The notes under the pieces: model-generated
Databases searched by the model: none
Told to the model about the DNA's origin: nothing
Seen by the model: the letters and a program-made list of their open reading frames with translations, nothing else
Part shown: one piece after another, positions 34,640 to 43,788 of the stretch
Numbering within the stretch: the stretch's first letter is position 1
How the letters are laid out: each line of letters begins with the position of its first letter
Source: UBA6898 sp964463135
GTDB taxonomy: Bacteria > Nitrospirota > Thermodesulfovibrionia > Thermodesulfovibrionales > UBA6898
Direction of reading: 5' to 3'
Length of the DNA: 64,000 bases
Assembly (NCBI GenBank): GCA_964463135.1
Contig: CAYXBA010000005.1
Location: 1-64,000, forward strand
Made by a program: the position numbers and the translations under genes

Positions 34640-35644
34640 ATGGTTTTAGTGCGAAGGATCATTGCTGCTCTTGCCCTGTTGCCTGTTTTGTTGGTCGGGT
34701 GCGAGTCCCTCAAGACTTCAAAGCCGCTTCTGCCGCTTAAGGAATATGAGCGGATGATCGTGGGAAGACTCGATGCTAACTACGTTGGGACCCAGAACTG
34801 CCTCTCAGCCTGCCATTTTCACGATAAGATAAAGCGTGATTTTGATGCGAGCACCATGGGCGTTCAGCTGTCATCGAAGTCTGGCCTGCCGCTGGTCAAC
34901 TGCGAGTCCTGCCACGGCCCCGGCAGTTTGGCCATTGAAGGCCTGACACCCGAGAAGGTTGAGGCTGATGCGAAGGCAGGCAAGCAGACGGCCTGTGACT
35001 ATAAGACCCTGATAGACCTGAAGAACCTGCCGAGCCAGGCAAAGTCACTTATCTGCCTCAAGTGCCACACGGGAAACGCAACATTTAATCTTCATAACTG
35101 GAATGCAGGGACTCACGCTGTCAGTGATGTTGCCTGTTCTGACTGCCATAACGTCCATGCCGGATATGACCTGAAGGTCGAGCCGAAGAATATGGCGGTC
35201 ATGTGTGAAAAGTGCCATCAGGAAGTGAAGGCGGAATTTGCGCTGCCTAGCCACCATCCTGTTCCTGAAAAACGGGTTGTCTGCAGCGATTGTCATGATG
35301 CGCATGGCTCGGTGAATGACAAGCTCCTCAAGAAATCCACGATAAAAGAGGCCTGCACACAGTGTCATGCAGATAAAGAAGGTCCTTTTGTCTATGAGCA
35401 TGCCGAAAACATGGAGGATTGCCGTACCTGCCATAGCCCCCACGGCTCGGTGAACAATAACCTTCTCGTCGTGAAGGTCCCCTTCCTCTGTCTCCAGTGC
35501 CATGAAGGGCATGGAGTAACTTCTGCGGGGGTTGCCGTTACCGAGAGGAAGGTTGCATATTATACCCGGTGTACAGACTGTCACTCTCAGATCCACGGCA
35601 CAGACCGTCCTTCCCCCGGTGGCAAGGGCAGGTTTATACAGTGA
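34640..35644 (+). CDS. DmsE/MtrA-type multihaem c-type cytochrome lipoprotein
   Basis: A 334-residue exported cytochrome. The signal peptide ends in a lipobox (LLVGC, Cys21), so it is probably lipid-anchored. There are nine CxxCH haem sites (CESCH, CLKCH, CSDCH, CEKCH, CSDCH, CTQCH, CRTCH, CLQCH, CTDCH) and one CxxxCH (CLSACH, residues 54-59), giving up to ten haems as in the DmsE/MtrA decahaem family. Family-type spacing, e.g. YVGTQNC and GPGSLA, supports this. It lies 11 bases upstream of an MtrB/PioB-like barrel gene, so it would form the periplasmic electron carrier of an outer-membrane conduit. A GGAGG lies just before the ATG. Confidence 0.9.
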   Translation: MVLVRRIIAALALLPVLLVGCESLKTSKPLLPLKEYERMIVGRLDANYVGTQNCLSACHFHDKIKRDFDASTMGVQLSSKSGLPLVNCESCHGPGSLAIEGLTPEKVEADAKAGKQTACDYKTLIDLKNLPSQAKSLICLKCHTGNATFNLHNWNAGTHAVSDVACSDCHNVHAGYDLKVEPKNMAVMCEKCHQEVKAEFALPSHHPVPEKRVVCSDCHDAHGSVNDKLLKKSTIKEACTQCHADKEGPFVYEHAENMEDCRTCHSPHGSVNNNLLVVKVPFLCLQCHEGHGVTSAGVAVTERKVAYYTRCTDCHSQIHGTDRPSPGGKGRFIQ

Positions 35645-35655
35645 GGGAGGGAAAA

Positions 35656-37671
35656 ATGAAATTCAAAAAAATAGTATTGGCCGTACTCGCTGCAATTTTT
35701 TCCCTGAATTCACAGGCTTTGTCCCAGGACGCTGCTCAGCCGGCAGTATCCGCAGAAGAGAGCCATGTGAACGGATCCGCTGATGAAAAATATCTTTATC
35801 CTGTTATGCCGCCCGAAGTGACCCTTACCGGCGGATACCGCTTTGTTTCAGCCAGTGGTGCTGCCACGGCAGATGAATACGAATATCTGCATAATTCTGC
35901 TGTTCTTGGCGGCGATCTGCGCTACTTCAGTTTTCCTCACCGTTTTCATTTTAATTTTGATTTCGAGAACAAGAAGGATTATTACGGAGACCTGAACTAT
36001 GCGTATGAGGACATGGTCGTTTTTCGGGGAATAAACAGGACGCTTTATCATAATCTGGATAATCTGAAACTTTTTGATTTTACTCCCGGCGGTTCGTATC
36101 AGGTGGATCGAAGGGACAGGGGTGACGATTACGGTGTAACCGTTGGCATGAGCAATATCTTTCTGAGGCTTAAAACGCATGATTTCCCGTTTCATGTGTA
36201 TGCAGAAGGCGGACTCATAACGCGAAAAGGCACGCAGCAGCAGAGATTTTATCTCGGCAGTACAAGTCCTTCAACCGGGAAAAGGACCTCTGATGACCGC
36301 AGTATAGATTGGACGACCAAGACCTTAACGGTTGGCGTAAACAGTCACCTCGGACCGATCGAGGTCGATTATTCACATGGTGAAAAGTGGTTCAGTGTGA
36401 GCGGCGATGCGATGATGTTTGATCAATACCTGGCGGTAACCGACGGTTCTTCAGCGGGACCACCTCCGGTGCCTCCCTCCAGGTGGGCGAGGCCTGCAGG
36501 TGAATATGGACATAATTCAGTGCCTGAGTTTCGGGGTTCATCCGACACGCTGAAGCTCCATACATCTTACACCGGCGGGTTTGTCGCTTCAGCAACGTTC
36601 TCCAAGCTTGACCGCGAGAACAGGGACAGCGGTGCCAGGGCAGATTACTTTATCGGATCGGGCGAGATCACCTGGGTGGCTGTACCGGAGTTGACCTTCT
36701 TTCTGAAATACCGTCATCGGGATTCTGATATAGATAATCCTGGTCATGTCACGATTAAGAATGTTACGTACAGCAAGAATGATCCTTATCAATCCATCAA
36801 GGATTCAATATCGTCTGAGACCGATACGGTCACCGGGATCGTCAGATACAGGCCGATATCCGGAGTCGTTTTCAAGGGTGAATTTGTCCATGATGTGGTC
36901 GACAGGGATGATTCAGCTGAATGGGGCATACCGGACAAGACGACGAAGAACGTTGGAACTCTTTCAGCAGACCTGAGGCTCATGAAAGGGCTGAACGTCA
37001 AGCTCAGATATACGCATAAGGAGATCGATAATCCCTCTGTGAACATTGAGCCTGATTCTGCTAATGAATATCGGGCCTCGGTTTCCTGGGTCCCGACATC
37101 CAGAATGAACCTTCTGCTGAGCTACAGCGCTGCGAAAGAGAAAAGAGGTGACCTGGAAATTATCGGCTCCACGGCGCAGAGCCGGGAGGTCCTGCGGGAC
37201 AGGTTCTTCGGCAGCCTTACATATCTGATCCTCAGCGATCTTTCTCTGACCACAAGCTACTCCTATATGCATAACAAAACAACACAGGATATTGCGATTG
37301 GCAGTATAGCAACCGGTGTTAATGATTCCATGGTTCCGAACAAGATCTTTGCTCATACCTATGGTCTTGACCTGAACTATACGCCGAAGAGCAACCTGAC
37401 CCTCGGTACGGGTTTTAACTATACGCTGAGCAACGGTAAGTTCTATCCTTCAGACACTAACCTGCTTCATCCTTCAACTGCGGACTTCTCCGCACTGAGA
37501 ACAAAGGAAACCGTCTGCTATGCGTCAGGAGAATACCGTTTCAAACGCGGATTTTCTCTCGGCATGGACTATAAGTATTCGCAATTGGACGATGATATTA
37601 ATAATAAATATGATGACGTCAAGGACGGCAAGGCACATGTTGTTTTCCTGACGCTTTCGAAGAAATGGTAA
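35656..37671 (+). CDS. MtrB/PioB-type outer-membrane beta-barrel
   Basis: A 671-residue protein with a signal peptide (MKFKKIVLAVLAAIFSLNSQALS). The rest has alternating, aromatic-flanked strands typical of a large outer-membrane barrel (DLRYFSFPHRFHFNFDF, KFDLNYTPKSNLTLG-like repeats) and a C-terminal Trp (LSKKW). MtrB/PioB barrels sheathe decahaem cytochromes across the outer membrane. The Shewanella-type N-terminal CxxC is absent; the only Cys I see is near the C-terminus. The frame is open 29 codons upstream inside the cytochrome gene, but the ATG at 35656 has GGGAGGGAAAA before it. Assignment rests on size, barrel pattern and the cytochrome next door. Confidence 0.82.
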   Translation: MKFKKIVLAVLAAIFSLNSQALSQDAAQPAVSAEESHVNGSADEKYLYPVMPPEVTLTGGYRFVSASGAATADEYEYLHNSAVLGGDLRYFSFPHRFHFNFDFENKKDYYGDLNYAYEDMVVFRGINRTLYHNLDNLKLFDFTPGGSYQVDRRDRGDDYGVTVGMSNIFLRLKTHDFPFHVYAEGGLITRKGTQQQRFYLGSTSPSTGKRTSDDRSIDWTTKTLTVGVNSHLGPIEVDYSHGEKWFSVSGDAMMFDQYLAVTDGSSAGPPPVPPSRWARPAGEYGHNSVPEFRGSSDTLKLHTSYTGGFVASATFSKLDRENRDSGARADYFIGSGEITWVAVPELTFFLKYRHRDSDIDNPGHVTIKNVTYSKNDPYQSIKDSISSETDTVTGIVRYRPISGVVFKGEFVHDVVDRDDSAEWGIPDKTTKNVGTLSADLRLMKGLNVKLRYTHKEIDNPSVNIEPDSANEYRASVSWVPTSRMNLLLSYSAAKEKRGDLEIIGSTAQSREVLRDRFFGSLTYLILSDLSLTTSYSYMHNKTTQDIAIGSIATGVNDSMVPNKIFAHTYGLDLNYTPKSNLTLGTGFNYTLSNGKFYPSDTNLLHPSTADFSALRTKETVCYASGEYRFKRGFSLGMDYKYSQLDDDINNKYDDVKDGKAHVVFLTLSKKW

Positions 37672-37685
37672 GGTATACGCATCAC

Positions 37686-38609
37686 ATGAAGAAGATACTT
37701 GTTTTTATATTAGTTTTTTTCTGTTCCGGGTTATTTTTTGCTGCAGGTCCGGCAACGGCCGCAGACAAGACCATAGGCGTGGTCATGACCGGAAATATTC
37801 CTTACTATCGTGATATGCACAAGGCCTTTACCGATGCCCTCGCTGCTGAGGGTGCCGGCAAGGTTGAGATCGTGCTGCAGACCCCCATGCCGGAATCTGT
37901 CTCCTGGTCGAATGCGGTACGAAAGCTGGTTGCGGTTGGCGCGGACGTCATCGTCACCTACGGCGCACCATCAACGCTCGTTGCGCAGCAGGAGGCATCA
38001 GATATCCCGATCGTTTTTGCTGGTGTGTACGACCCGCAGGCGCTGGGCATTATGGGCAAGAATGCGACAGGCGTCAGCTCAAAGGTGCCGGTAGCAAGCC
38101 TGGTAAAGAATCTGAGAAGTATATCGAATTTCGCTACGCTCGGTATTGTGTACAGTGATTCCGAGAAAGATACGGTGCTTCAGGCAAATGATGTAAAGCA
38201 GCTGGAAGCTTCATTCGGATACAAGTCAACGCGGTTCAATGTTAAAAGAGCCGATGATGTTGCCAGGATCGCGAATGTCGATGCCCTGTTCCTTACAACG
38301 GGCTGTGCAGCCATGCACTGTGTCAGCAATATCATCGGCACGGCGAGAAAGGCAAAGATTCCGACCGGAACAACCATCGGCGGCGGCGAAGGGAGCGGCA
38401 TCATACTGACGCTGTCGGCCAATCCGCAGGAGCAGGGCAGAGAGGCTGCCAAGATTGCGGCACGTGTTTTAAAGGGGGCAAAACCGGCCTCTATACCTCT
38501 GGAGCCGCCCAAGAAGATCGATCTGATTGTTAACCTTAAGGAGGCTACGGACATGGGGCTTAAGATTCCATTTGACCTATTGACTTCGGCAACAAGGGTT
38601 ATAAAATGA
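37686..38609 (+). CDS. Solitary ABC-type substrate-binding protein
   Basis: A 307-residue periplasmic binding protein of the ABC_sub_bind (TrpX-like) family. It has a signal peptide (MKKILVFILVFF to about residue 26, ATA before ADK) and family segments VGADVIVTYGAPSTLVAQ, IPIVFAGVYDP, and LGIVYSDSEKDTV. No permease or ATPase gene is adjacent. Its stop overlaps the chemoreceptor ATG by 4 bases, which suggests it feeds a signal to that receptor rather than a transporter. The family binds aromatic amino acids and other small molecules; the ligand is unknown. An alternative start at 37665 is possible. Confidence 0.88.
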   Translation: MKKILVFILVFFCSGLFFAAGPATAADKTIGVVMTGNIPYYRDMHKAFTDALAAEGAGKVEIVLQTPMPESVSWSNAVRKLVAVGADVIVTYGAPSTLVAQQEASDIPIVFAGVYDPQALGIMGKNATGVSSKVPVASLVKNLRSISNFATLGIVYSDSEKDTVLQANDVKQLEASFGYKSTRFNVKRADDVARIANVDALFLTTGCAAMHCVSNIIGTARKAKIPTGTTIGGGEGSGIILTLSANPQEQGREAAKIAARVLKGAKPASIPLEPPKKIDLIVNLKEATDMGLKIPFDLLTSATRVIK

Positions 38610-40690
38610 TCGGCAAGCTCACTTCCATGAAACTCCAGAACAAGGCCGTTGCCCTGATCGCAGGCATTTTGTTCGTTATCCTCGGCATCAATACCGCTGT
38701 GCTGACCGCTGTTGCCTCAAAAAAATACCGGTCTGCCATGCTTGCGAAGAGCGCTGCGATCGCCGAACTCATGCAGAAGGACCTTAACAAGGCGGTTTCC
38801 CTCGGCATACCTATAGAGGCGCTTGAGGGCGTGAACGAAAAACTGGTTGAACTGGTTTCACGGGATCGGGCAATGGGGTATGCCATGGTCATGGACCTCA
38901 AGGGTAAGGCGCTGTTCCATAGCCAGCCATCTGAGGCGGGCAAGGAGTTCAGGGATGATGCAGCAACCAGGATCATTTCATCGACACAGAATCTTGTTCA
39001 GACACTTGACTCGTTCTATGACCTTTCCTTTCCCCTGCTTACTGCGGACAATAAAGCAGCCGGTTTCCTCAGGGTAGGAATACAAACAGGGGTGATAAAC
39101 GCCCAGATCTATGAGCTTCTTTACTGGGCCTTCGGCATATCTCTGCTTTGCTTTGTTGCGTCGATCATCTTGGTCTATATCTCCATTGCCCGCTTTATTA
39201 CAGGACCGATCATCGAGATGGAGAAGGCCGCCAACGCGATGGCATCCGGAGACCTCAGCAGTGAATTGAAGGTTGCCGGCCAGGACGAGGTTGCAGCCCT
39301 TCAAAATGCCATCAACAGCATGGCGTTCAATCTCAAGGACATGCTGTCAAAGGTTTCCCATATCACCGGCAGCGTGACTCGGGTCACCTCAAACATAGCT
39401 CTTTCATCCCAGGGCGTGCTTTCCGTGGCCGACGTGCAGCAGAAGGCTGTGGAGGAGACCGCATCTGCAATAGGGAAGATGGACAGCGCCATGTCCGAAA
39501 TAGCGCTGAGCGGAGAGAGCCTGTCAGAATCAGCGACAGATACCTCTGCCTCTATACACGAAATAGCATCATCCATTGAGAAGGTTGCGGAGACCACGAA
39601 CGTGTTCAGCGAGACCGCCCATGAAACTGCCTCTTCCATCGAGGAGATGGTCTCGACCATCAAGACCATCGCAGAGAGTCTTGAGACGCTCGCCCAGTCG
39701 TCCGAGGCGATCGCTTCGTCGATCGACGAGGTGAACGCCACGACAAAGAATATCGATGCCCGTGCCCATGAGTCGGTTAATCTTGCAGAGACGGTCATGA
39801 ATAATGCATCTGAAAAAGGCATGCAGGCAGCTCAGGCAGCGATGCATGGCATGGCGAACATCAAGACCGGCGTTGTCTCTCTGTCTGATATTATTAACAC
39901 GCTCGGCAAGAGGACCGTGGATATCGGCAAGATCCTGAATGTGATCGACGATGTTGCTGACCAGACAAATCTGCTTGCCATCAATGCAGCCATCCTTGCC
40001 TCGAAAGCCGGCGAACATGGCAAGGGGTTTGCTGTTGTGGCCGATGAGATCAAGAACCTTGCAGAGCGGACCTCTTTTTCAACGAATGAGATCGCAGAAC
40101 TGATCCGCGCGGTCCAGGAGGCCACAAAGACGAGCATCCGCATGGCATCTGAGGGTATCCATACGGTTGACAAGGGGCTGACACTGGTGACTGACGTGAG
40201 TGACGCGCTCACGGACATTGTTGAGAGTTCCAAGGCGTCAACAGAAATGGCCCGGGCGATCCAGCGTGCAACAGAGGAAGAGGCCCTTGCGATCAAGCAG
40301 ATAACCGATTCTGTAGAAAGAATGACAGAGCAGACAGAGAACATATCCCGGGCGATCCAGGAACAGACCAAAGGCAGCCGGTTCATCATTGATGCGACCG
40401 ACCGTGTGAAGGAACTGTCTCAGCAGGTGAAGAACGCAACCGGTGAACAAAAGAGCCGGAGCAAACAGATCGCCAGCGTTATCGAGAATGTCACGACACA
40501 GGCATTTCATATTGCACAGGCGATCGGCAAGCAGAAAGAGAACAGTGCCGAGATGGTCAGGTCAGTTGATAAGATCAAGAGTACAGCGGGTCAGCTCACC
40601 GGTTCTGCCAATGATATGAATACGGTAGTAAGCGCGCTCAAGGAAGACGCGCATAATCTCCTGCTTGAACTGAAAAAGTTCAGGGTCTAA
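38606..40690 (+). CDS. Methyl-accepting chemotaxis protein
   Basis: A 694-residue transmembrane receptor. TM1 is at about residues 14-36, a small periplasmic domain of about 135 residues follows, then TM2 at about 172-197, a HAMP domain to about 250, and a long cytoplasmic signalling coiled coil. The hairpin tip region reads AINAAILASKAGEHGKGF and VVADEIKNLAERTSFSTNEI. The usual Glu and Arg of the NAAxEAAR motif are Leu and Lys here. It overlaps the binding-protein gene upstream, so a binding-protein-dependent receptor is likely. No cheA or cheW is in the window. Confidence 0.9.
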   Translation: MIGKLTSMKLQNKAVALIAGILFVILGINTAVLTAVASKKYRSAMLAKSAAIAELMQKDLNKAVSLGIPIEALEGVNEKLVELVSRDRAMGYAMVMDLKGKALFHSQPSEAGKEFRDDAATRIISSTQNLVQTLDSFYDLSFPLLTADNKAAGFLRVGIQTGVINAQIYELLYWAFGISLLCFVASIILVYISIARFITGPIIEMEKAANAMASGDLSSELKVAGQDEVAALQNAINSMAFNLKDMLSKVSHITGSVTRVTSNIALSSQGVLSVADVQQKAVEETASAIGKMDSAMSEIALSGESLSESATDTSASIHEIASSIEKVAETTNVFSETAHETASSIEEMVSTIKTIAESLETLAQSSEAIASSIDEVNATTKNIDARAHESVNLAETVMNNASEKGMQAAQAAMHGMANIKTGVVSLSDIINTLGKRTVDIGKILNVIDDVADQTNLLAINAAILASKAGEHGKGFAVVADEIKNLAERTSFSTNEIAELIRAVQEATKTSIRMASEGIHTVDKGLTLVTDVSDALTDIVESSKASTEMARAIQRATEEEALAIKQITDSVERMTEQTENISRAIQEQTKGSRFIIDATDRVKELSQQVKNATGEQKSRSKQIASVIENVTTQAFHIAQAIGKQKENSAEMVRSVDKIKSTAGQLTGSANDMNTVVSALKEDAHNLLLELKKFRV

Positions 40691-40812
40691 GTCAGGGCTT
40701 CTTCAGTTCTTTCTGCAGACATTCTGCAGGTGAGGCGTCTGGAATATTCCATCTGGGATCGAAGGGCTGATCTCTGTTATGACCGGGCTAAAGTGATTAT
40801 CTTGCAAATTTG

Positions 40813-41469
40813 TCATTTTTCTGCAAGTGCCTGTTTGAGAATTTGTTGGAAATCAGACCGGCTGATCTCTCTGGCGCCGAGGCTGACAAGATGCTCTGTA
40901 CGGACCTGGCAGTCGATGAGCCTGAAATGACGCTGCCGAAGGTCCTCCACAAAGGTTACAAAGGCTACCTTTGAAGCATTGCTCATTTTTGCGAACATGG
41001 ACTCCCCAAAGAATACTCTCCCCAATATGAGCCCATAGAGCCCGCCTGCAAGCTCGCCGTCATGCCATGCTTCGACAGAATGGGCGTATCCTGCGCGGTA
41101 AAGCCGGGTGTACGCCTGTATCATGTCCTCGGTTATCCAGGTCCCGGACTGCCCCCTGCGGCTGCTTTCAGCGCAGCATTGGATGACCTGCTCAAATGCC
41201 CTGTTCACGGTGACGGTAAATATGCCCCTCTTTATCAACTGCCGAAGGCTGCGGGAGACGTTCAGTTCAGAAGGGAAGAGGACTAGGCGGGGATCAGGCG
41301 ACCACCAGAGCAGGGGTGAACCTTCTGAATACCAGGGGAAGATGCCAAGGGAGTATGCCTTGAGGATTCGCTCTTCACTGAGGTCTCCGCCGACCGCAAG
41401 CAGTCCGTCATCTTCAGCAAGCTCGGGAGGCGGGAACGCTATTTCGTCAGACAGCAAGAATACGGACAT
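40813..41469 (-). CDS. aat: Leucyl/phenylalanyl-tRNA-protein transferase
   Basis: A 218-residue enzyme that adds Leu or Phe from charged tRNA to proteins with N-terminal Lys or Arg, marking them for ClpS-ClpAP. Conserved blocks: FPPPELAEDDGLLAVGGDLS, YSLGIFPWYSEGSPLLWW, GTWITEDMIQAYTRLY, and LYGLILGRVFFGESMF. It is the last gene of a clpS-clpA-aat set on the minus strand, with a 69-base gap after clpA. Grouping of the tagging, adaptor and protease genes is the clearest context evidence. Confidence 0.95.
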   Translation of the reverse strand: MSVFLLSDEIAFPPPELAEDDGLLAVGGDLSEERILKAYSLGIFPWYSEGSPLLWWSPDPRLVLFPSELNVSRSLRQLIKRGIFTVTVNRAFEQVIQCCAESSRRGQSGTWITEDMIQAYTRLYRAGYAHSVEAWHDGELAGGLYGLILGRVFFGESMFAKMSNASKVAFVTFVEDLRQRHFRLIDCQVRTEHLVSLGAREISRSDFQQILKQALAEK

Positions 41470-41538
41470 GAGCGATTGCTACAAAACCAGGGTTGTGCCT
41501 TGATATCACGAAGCCAAGGCGGCTCAAAGCAGCCTGGC

Positions 41539-43788
41539 TCATGCTTTATAATCAAAGGTTAAGGAATCATTTTTGAGGCCGATCGCAACAGTCCCGCCTT
41601 TCCTGAGCTTCCCGAAGAGCACTTCATTGGAGAGGATATCCTTGATCTTTTCCTGCATAAGCCTGCCAAGCGGTCTTGCGCCGTGAGCCGGGTCGTGCCC
41701 TTTTGCTGCAAGCCAGGTCTGTGCAGCATCCGAGAGTTGCACGATCACTTTCTTCTTTTTGAGGGAATTGTGCAGTTCAGTCATAAACTTCTCGACCACC
41801 TTTTTCATGATCTCCTGTGTCAGTGGCCTGAACGTCAGCGTTGTATCCAGACGATTTCTGAACTCCGGGCTGAACAGGTTTGTGACGGCATCCCTGCCTT
41901 TCATCTGCGTGTCCTGTGACCGGTCGCCAAAGCCGATTACCTGCCTGTCCATATCCTTTGCTCCTGCATTGGATGTCATGATAAGAATGACATTCCGGAA
42001 GTCTGCCTTCTTGCCGCTGTTGTCCGTCAGTGTTGCATAGTCCATGATCTGGAGCAGGATATTGAATATATCAGGATGCGCCTTTTCGATCTCGTCAAGG
42101 AGAAGCACTGCGTAAGGGTGCTTTCTGACCGCATCGGTCAGCAGACCGCCCTGGTCAAAACCTACATAGCCGGGCGGTGCACCGATCAAACGGGATACTG
42201 CATGCTTTTCCATGTATTCAGACATATCGAAGCGGATGAACTTGACGCCCATGACCGCAGCCATCTGCTTTGAGACCTCTGTCTTGCCAACACCCGTTGG
42301 ACCGAGAAAGAGGAATGAGCCGACAGGCCTGTCAGGGTTACCCATGCCTGCGCGGATCCTCTTGATGGATGCGACCAGAGAAGCTATTGCATCATCCTGA
42401 CCGAAGACGACCTTTTTCAGGTCCTGATCCAGGGTCATGAGCTTCCTGATGTCTGACTGCGAGATCGTCTGGGGCGGGATCTTTGCTATCTTAGCCACGA
42501 TCTTCTCGACATCTGACGTACTGATCGTGCGGATGCCTGTCTTGCCGGAAAGTCTTGCGACGGCCCCCGCTTCATCGACCACATCGATCGCTTTATCAGG
42601 AAGGTATTTATCGTTGATGTATTTGGCAGAGAGCTCGGCAGCAGCCCTCAGCGAGCTTTGTGTATAGCGGACATGATGAAAATCCTCGTAATAAGACTTG
42701 AGTCCTTCAAGAATGCTGACCGTCTCCTCCGGCGAGGGCTCCTGGATCTCCAGCTTCTGGAAGCGGCGCGAAAGTGCCCGGTCCTTTTCGAAATAGTTCT
42801 TATATTCTTCATACGTGCTGGCGCCGATGCAGCGCATCTTTCCGGAGTTGAGCACCGGCTTCAGGATGTTGGATGCATCCATGGACCCGCTGCTCGTTGC
42901 TCCTGCGCCGACAATGGTATGTATCTCGTCAATAAAAAGGATCGCATCCGGTATGCGTTCGAGCGCTTTGATTGTGGCTTTGAGGCGTGCTTCGAAATCA
43001 CCGCGGTATTTCGTGCCGGCGATAAGAGCACCCATGTCGAGAGAATAGATGCTGCTTTTTTTCATGGCCTCAGGTATAAGACCTGTCTGGATGTTCAAGG
43101 CCAGCCCTTCAACAGCTGCTGTCTTGCCAACTCCGGGTTCACCAACAAGGATGATATTGTTCTTGCGTCTTCGGCAGAGTACCTGGACCATCCTCTCCAG
43201 TTCAGCCTTCCTGCCGATAAGCGGATCGATCTCATTTCTGGCCGCCTTTTCGACAAGATTGACCGTATAGATGCTGAGCGGGTCATCAGACGGCCTTTCG
43301 CCGCGTTTCTCATGCACGTGGTCTCCCTGGTCATGCGGCAGAGGCCCTTCTTCACGTATTTTTGCCAGACCATGTGAAATATATTCAAGGACATCAAGAC
43401 GCTGAATGCCTTTCTGATGCAGGATATGGACAGCCTGGCAATCCTCTTCGAAAAAGATCGCTGACAGAATATCGCCGGCATCCGCCTCATCTTTGCCGGA
43501 AGACTGCACATGCGCAAGCGCCCTCTGGAGCACGCGCTGGAATCCTACGGTCGGCTTTGGATAGGCATTGCCTTTTGGTGCCGGCTTCCGGAACTCCTCT
43601 GCGAAATAATCGGCCAGTGCCTGCTTGATAGCGGCTACATTGCCGCCGCAGTTCTTTATGACATCTGAGCCGAGGTCGTCATGCAGGATGGCGTAAAGGA
43701 TGTGTTCCACGGTCAGATATTCATGCCGCTGGGACCGGGCGTCCTTGATCGTTGCCTCCATGATAAGTTCGAATTCCTTGTTGATCAT
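41539..43788 (-). CDS. clpA: ATP-dependent Clp protease ATPase subunit ClpA
   Basis: A 749-residue AAA+ unfoldase. It has an N-terminal Clp repeat domain (TVEHILYAILHD), a first AAA module with GEPGVGKTAAVEGLA and LFIDEIHTIVGAG, and a second with GPTGVGKTEVSKQMA and LLDEIEKAHPDIFN. The C-terminus carries the ClpP-binding-type loop region before the helical D2-small domain. No long middle coiled coil, so ClpA rather than ClpB or ClpC. The ATG at 43788 overlaps the clpS stop (ATGA) and is preferred over an upstream in-frame start at 43806. No clpP is in the window. Confidence 0.96.
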   Translation of the reverse strand: MINKEFELIMEATIKDARSQRHEYLTVEHILYAILHDDLGSDVIKNCGGNVAAIKQALADYFAEEFRKPAPKGNAYPKPTVGFQRVLQRALAHVQSSGKDEADAGDILSAIFFEEDCQAVHILHQKGIQRLDVLEYISHGLAKIREEGPLPHDQGDHVHEKRGERPSDDPLSIYTVNLVEKAARNEIDPLIGRKAELERMVQVLCRRRKNNIILVGEPGVGKTAAVEGLALNIQTGLIPEAMKKSSIYSLDMGALIAGTKYRGDFEARLKATIKALERIPDAILFIDEIHTIVGAGATSSGSMDASNILKPVLNSGKMRCIGASTYEEYKNYFEKDRALSRRFQKLEIQEPSPEETVSILEGLKSYYEDFHHVRYTQSSLRAAAELSAKYINDKYLPDKAIDVVDEAGAVARLSGKTGIRTISTSDVEKIVAKIAKIPPQTISQSDIRKLMTLDQDLKKVVFGQDDAIASLVASIKRIRAGMGNPDRPVGSFLFLGPTGVGKTEVSKQMAAVMGVKFIRFDMSEYMEKHAVSRLIGAPPGYVGFDQGGLLTDAVRKHPYAVLLLDEIEKAHPDIFNILLQIMDYATLTDNSGKKADFRNVILIMTSNAGAKDMDRQVIGFGDRSQDTQMKGRDAVTNLFSPEFRNRLDTTLTFRPLTQEIMKKVVEKFMTELHNSLKKKKVIVQLSDAAQTWLAAKGHDPAHGARPLGRLMQEKIKDILSNEVLFGKLRKGGTVAIGLKNDSLTFDYKA

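Noticed and set aside
42658..43377. A 239-codon open frame antisense to clpA
   Set aside because: It lies wholly inside the conserved AAA+ coding sequence and has no recognisable motif.
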